NCBI RefSeq assembly: GCF_000218685.1 | Contig: NW_006763291.1 | Coordinates: 1,954,308-2,018,307, forward strand | DNA length: 64,000 nucleotides | Direction of reading: 5' to 3' | Origin: Serpula lacrymans var. lacrymans S7.9 | Lineage: Eukaryota; Basidiomycota; Agaricomycetes; Boletales; Serpulaceae | In this document: one piece after another, positions 59,867 through 64,000 of the stretch | Layout of the letters: every line of letters starts with the position of its first letter | How positions within the stretch are numbered: the first letter of the stretch is position 1 | Position numbers and translations under genes: made by a program | Notes under the pieces: generated by a model | Seen by the model: the letters and a program-made list of their open reading frames with translations, nothing else | What the model was told of the DNA's origin: nothing | The model's database searches: none

Positions 59867-61109
59867 TCAATGAATTGCAGATATTGAAAAGTCGTTGTCA
59901 TCCGAATTTTCACTAGTGAGGTCCGTTATTTTCTCCTCTTGCACCTCAAGTGTACACTGACCATCCGACACAGGTTGCTCTACCGTTCCCCCATTCGAGT
60001 GCGGTGCATCCAAAAATGGTGCATGCGCGAATCGCATTGCAGATATTGCAGCATTAGATCCAGACGGATCGAAAGATGAATGTCCATCAGTGCTCCCATG
60101 ACGATTCCAATTCCGTCTACTCGCCCATACCGTCGCAAAGACGACTCCCAAAATGGACGTGTAGTCATCGACAAGGGTGAAGTAAGACGCAGTTGTAAAG
60201 GAGGATCCCGACGCAAACAAGCCTATCGCAATCAAGTTTGTAATAACACTGCAAAAGTATTAGTTGGACAACAAGCCTTTCTTAAAGATGGTACTCACGG
60301 AAAAATGAAATTTTCCACAGCAATCAAAAAAATATCCCGGATACGTCGTACAATATGGCCTATGAACCTGGTAAGCAAGATTTACCAACAATTTGCCCTT
60401 TTACTTACTATCTTTGGAAGTGCGAGTTATAGCCACATCACGTTGATACTGGTACAAATTGTAGAGGAAGATTGATGAGGAGTACCTGTGTGATTATATC
60501 AGTACAGCTATGATAATCATGAACTAGCCGCGCTCACAGGCTATCAAGTGTCTGCAAAGCAAATTCGGTCAACAGATAGGGTCTTTCATTGCCCCATGCT
60601 AACTCCGCGGCTAATTGGACTTTTGGAGCATGTCCGCTGGTAACGGTGAATGAATGCAAGAACAACACGACCATGCTGAACCGGCCACATTTAAACAAAG
60701 CCGGCAAAGCAAAAATTCTGATCAATTTTTCCGTAGGGGTAGTGTGTACTGGGTAAAATGCAAGGAGCCGGAACACTAGAATGGAGTCGATAAAAAGGGG
60801 TGGGACCAGTGCAAGTGCAAGGGCAGCAGTTAGAAGATTTTTCGGAGTGGGATCAAGTGGATATAGGATTAGTCTTGTTTCCAACACTCCATTGAGTGCC
60901 GCTTCGAATATTCCAAAACAGCAGGCCAATATATTCAGAATAAATACTGGGTGGCGTCGTGTTTGAGGGGAGGAGAAGACAAAGAGTGTGAGGATGAGGG
61001 GAACCATAGTTGCTCCTAAGGGCGTGAGTATGAGGATGAAATTGAGGGATGGCTCGATGGCGGCGATATAATTAAGGCCAGGAGGAGGGCTTGGAGGCAA
61101 GTCGCTCAT
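59867..61109 (-). CDS. Multi-span membrane protein, tandem copy C2
   Basis: Four exons (60538-61109, 60409-60485, 60299-60359, 59867-60248) give 363 residues starting MSDLPPSPPPGLNYIAA. The hydrophobic segments and motifs match C1 closely (HPVFILNILACCFGIFEA, PPLFIDSILVFRLLAFYP, SFTTASYFTLVDDYTSILG). The tail is 9 residues longer and more acidic than in C1. Acceptor choice in exon 3 was set by frame, because an earlier AG would give an immediate stop. As with C1, the family has no function I can name; receptor-like topology is only inferred from hydrophobicity. Confidence 0.83.
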
Positions 61110-61162
61110 ATTGTTCAGCAATGTAACGTTAATCGTGGTGTTCAGACGACAAGCTCGAGCAG

Positions 61163-61170
61163 TTTATATA
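61163..61170 (-). promoter_or_regulatory. TATA box of membrane-protein gene C2
   Basis: The minus strand reads TATATAAA 54 bp upstream of the ATG at 61109, implying a short leader. Confidence 0.5.
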
Positions 61171-61880
61171 GCCTTGTCGCGAAATATTCTTTGAATGAAA
61201 TATAGATGCTGTTGCAACTCATCAGCTTCAAATAGTAATATCGTCCCAGAATCTGCATCCCGTGTTGGGGAAATAGCTAGTGGATCAGCCGCAACAGTCA
61301 TGCCCATGATTATGCATAGCAGAACATAGGGATGACACTAGATAGGGGAAGTAGTGAATATGTATTCCAATTCCTGTCTTGTATTTTCGCTTGAATCATC
61401 ATAAACGCGGTGCACTGATTTTTTTTGTGAAGTTTTCTTGATAGGAGCATAGGTATATATACCACTTTTGATGAGATCTGCTTAGAACACAATAAATATG
61501 AACAGCTTGCACTGGCGCTAGGCACGCTCGAGGACTGCGAGTTGACAGTTGATCTGGCCAATCCGTCATTGTGTGAGTAACCTGTCATGGGGCGAGCGTT
61601 TTATACGCAGCGTCACTAAGTCACGGTTCTGTCGGGTTGCGATACGTTTTATACCCGTGCAGATGAAAGATCCTGGCCCAGGTATCCCAGTTTGGATCCG
61701 CGCGAATATGGTGCATCACGTGAGAGGCGTTGTTTGCCAGAAGCCTCTGATCCAAACAACGACCCATCTATAGTCCCTTTCAGGTCGTACGTAACAAAGG
61801 ACAAGGCTCGTAGAATGCATTCGGTGACCCTTGCAACTTTTTAATATGTCTCTTTCAGGATATGCGTAAGAGTGACACAA
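61171..61880. promoter_or_regulatory. Divergent region between C2 and the coiled-coil gene
   Basis: No gene is seen. It holds the second copy of the 43-bp repeat (61727-61769), 112 bp upstream of the coiled-coil gene start. Short frames at 61310-61588 (-) and 61549-61773 (+) have no motif. Confidence 0.45.
61727..61769 (+). repeat. Dispersed 43-bp repeat, copy 2
   Basis: This is the counterpart of 57705-57747 with about seven mismatches and no indel. Together the two copies bracket the C1/C2 gene pair. Confidence 0.6.
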
Positions 61881-63778
61881 ATGTCTCAATCACAACCACG
61901 ACCTGAGTCACGTCCTCAACTTTCTTCGACTCACAATGCTGGCCCACCATCAAACGCGATCCACAAAGGAGCTGACCTCATTGTTGCTCTGATTCAGGAC
62001 GAAAGACAGCGCATCTCGGAGGACTCTCGCAGAGCCTATGCAGAACTTGAACGGAGACACATCGAGCTTCGGAACCAATCCAACTATACTTTTGAGCAGT
62101 CTGGTCGCCGAAAAGCAGAATTGGAGGCTGAGGTCCAACGTCTGAACGGTGATGCCGTCAATGCTGCTCAGACTGCTCGCCAAGCATTATCGGAAAGAGG
62201 AGAAGCTCTTCGGATTTCTACGCAGGCAAAGAATGATCTTGTGCAGCTAGCACAAGTCTTAGATCAATTTGGGATAATTGCTCGCAGCGGAGCACATGAT
62301 TCCTTCGATGTTACTTTGGACGACAGGTGGAGTAGTCTACTTCGAGAAGGGAGAAAACAGGACGAAATCGGAGAGTCCAAAGGAGTAGAGTCCAGCACAG
62401 ATGGGAAACTCGGGATAGTCAAAGAAGAAGATTTTGGTCCGCCGCCCAGTTCGCAAACAGCGCCCCTTGGATTTTTGCAGGAGCTGAAAAGAAATATCGA
62501 ACGTGATCAAAAGACGATCGGAGCCTTGAGAGAAGAAATATCTTTACTGCAAGAGGAGAAAGGGACGATAAAGATTGTCACAGACAGGGCTATAGAAGAA
62601 GCCAATGCTGTCGTACAACTGCGAGATACAGAGGTGAAAGAATTACAGGCTCAGTTGACAGCTTCACGAGAAGAGATCGAGCGGCTGAAATCAATGCCTC
62701 CGCCCAAACCTACTACAACTCAACGAGGTGATTGCATATCTTTTCTTGATTAATCACTATCTTGAATTCGTTGATTCTAGAAGTGCAAACCATGAGCACG
62801 CCTACGACACAAAAGCCCCAGCTTTCTATGACTTCTTTATCGGCTATGTCCATTTCTCGCGCCGAGAAACATAAAGAAGCTGATATACAAGGTGTAACTC
62901 CAACGACTCACCTTAACAAAGAACTCGCCCCGCCCACTTTGAAGATTGGCAAAAAACTTGGTTTGTGCCTGCAGGTTTATCTTAACATTACGCTCAAAAG
63001 TTTTGTATCAAACAGCTGTAAAAACCAGTTCTCTCAAACGACCCAACAAGGATGCAGACGATATTAAAGCATCGAAGAAAGCCAGGACATCTCTAGATTC
63101 AAAATCCACTCCATCTTCGCTTAGTATTTCAAGCAAAGCTGACGATGACAGTCGTCCCAAGGGAAATAACCAGACTAACATCAGCCTTAGCAGAAGAGGG
63201 GGCAAAGGGACGTATCAGATATTCACTCCTCAAACCTCGCCTTCACCGGAACCACAGCCACAACCTGGGTCTGGAGTGAATTATGATGGTGACTCTCAGA
63301 CAACTGAAACTTCTGGAAATCAGACTAAACCTGGTTCATCCTCTACTACTTCCCCTGAAGATGCGCTTGTAGTTTTTCCTTTCAGGAAACACCTGCGCGA
63401 ATCAGATTTCGTCAAGCCCAGGCTTATATCCAATCCGCAGTCCATCTCTGAGCGGAGTGGTAAGTCATAAAGAGTATATTTATAAGGTACCACTACTGAT
63501 TGCCACAGATAAAAAAGCAGAATCTTCATCGAGCAAAAGCCAGGCAGGGGCCGATTCTGGAAAAGTTTCGAATTCACCGTCGGTAAAGTCTACAGGAACC
63601 TCCAGTGACAAACTCCAAGCTTCATCGAAATCTGTTAATAAAACGCCTACCTCACTACCCAATGGTATGTTTCATGCCCTCAAACTCATTCTCATGAAGC
63701 TCACACACACTGGCAGGAGCCCCTACCTCCTTGTTGTCTAAAATAAAATTTACGAAATCAAATATGGGAAAGGGCTAG
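61881..63778 (+). CDS. Coiled-coil protein with a disordered Ser/Lys-rich C-terminal half
   Basis: Five exons (61881-62727, 62781-62960, 63001-63459, 63509-63664, 63717-63778) give about 567 residues starting MSQSQPRPESRPQ. Residues 30-120 and 200-280 form heptad-rich coiled coils (DERQRISEDSRRAYAELERR; ALREEISLLQEEKG). The second half has a basic KRPNKDADDIKASKKART patch that could be a nuclear signal, a RRGGKGTYQIFTPQTSP segment and VVFPFRKHLRESDF. The pattern RGGKGTYQIFTP-SP suggests a chromatin or nuclear protein but no family is recognised. The 3' end is uncertain: coding-like sequence (MSIKVSNTNATAPSSVEK) continues after the proposed stop, so further exons may exist. Confidence 0.65.
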
Positions 63779-64000
63779 GGTGCTATGTCGATAAAGGTAT
63801 CAAATACCAATGCTACCGCACCATCGTCCGTTGAGAAGTCACCGCGAAATCCTAACCCCCCCGCGCCCAACCCTTGACGAGAAGACTCCTAGCGATGCCA
63901 TGTTAGTCACCAGACATTGCCCATTAGCATGAAGAAAACTAGTATCGCCAGCATTGACACCAAGGCGACGTGATACAGGCGAGTGGGTGAAAGACTTCAA
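63779..64000. other. End of window, possible further exon of the coiled-coil gene
   Basis: From about 63785 a frame encodes MSIKVSNTNATAPSSVEKSP, of the same Ser/Thr/Pro-rich kind as the preceding exon, then a C-rich run and a stop. It may be a real terminal exon, an alternative 3' end or 3'-flanking sequence. Confidence 0.35.

Overview
The window looks like nuclear DNA of an agaricomycete (mushroom-forming) basidiomycete. Nearly every gene is split by many short introns of about 50-60 nt with GT-AG (occasionally GC-AG) borders. The families also fit: a Fus3/Kss1-type MAP kinase, a Num1-type cortical anchor, a basidiomycete-style SEC24, two microsomal P450s, several multi-span membrane-protein families, a DUF2235/ARM protein and a Ty1/Copia retrotransposon. 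All gene models were spliced by hand. Exon sums were checked for reading frame, but no alignment or database search was run.

Layout. 1-212: tail of a low-complexity gene, followed by about 3 kb with no recognisable gene. 3402-8023: a CCCH zinc-finger gene (-) divergent from the MAP kinase (+). 8598-20411: two P450 genes and two paralogous multi-span membrane-protein genes, in the order P450(-), membrane protein(-), P450(+), membrane protein(+). 22121-31571: a DUF2235 plus ARM-repeat gene (-) split by a Copia element with identical 342-bp LTRs and a 5-bp target duplication. 32.3-34.1 kb: a tandem duplication carrying two short, coding-like genes. 34436-36623: an HSL-type alpha/beta hydrolase (-). 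38.3-39.3 kb: a decayed gene. 40432-46062: the large NUM1/Mcp5-like gene (+). 48611-50458: a DHA2-type MFS transporter (-). 54222-57624: SEC24 (-). 58159-61109: a tandem pair of multi-span membrane-protein genes (-). 61881-63778: a coiled-coil/disordered protein gene (+).

How the parts relate. There is no operon logic, as expected in a fungus. The kinase (signalling), Num1-like protein (dynein and nuclear positioning), SEC24 (COPII cargo) and CCCH protein are housekeeping or regulatory genes. P450s, MFS transporter, hydrolase, duplicated membrane proteins, pseudogenes and the retrotransposon form the more plastic part.

Most notable observations: (1) the Copia element appears to prime reverse transcription from the anticodon arm of initiator tRNA-Met, and the gag start codon lies inside that primer-binding site; (2) its pol frame is broken by what looks like a short deletion between GGCT repeats although its LTRs are identical; (3) the interrupted DUF2235-ARM gene carries further lesions and is built of phase-1 ARM exons; (4) the NUM1-like protein carries nine QT/QV/QY-centred motifs resembling LC8 dynein-light-chain sites; (5) a tandem duplicate shares the same reading-frame discontinuity in both copies.
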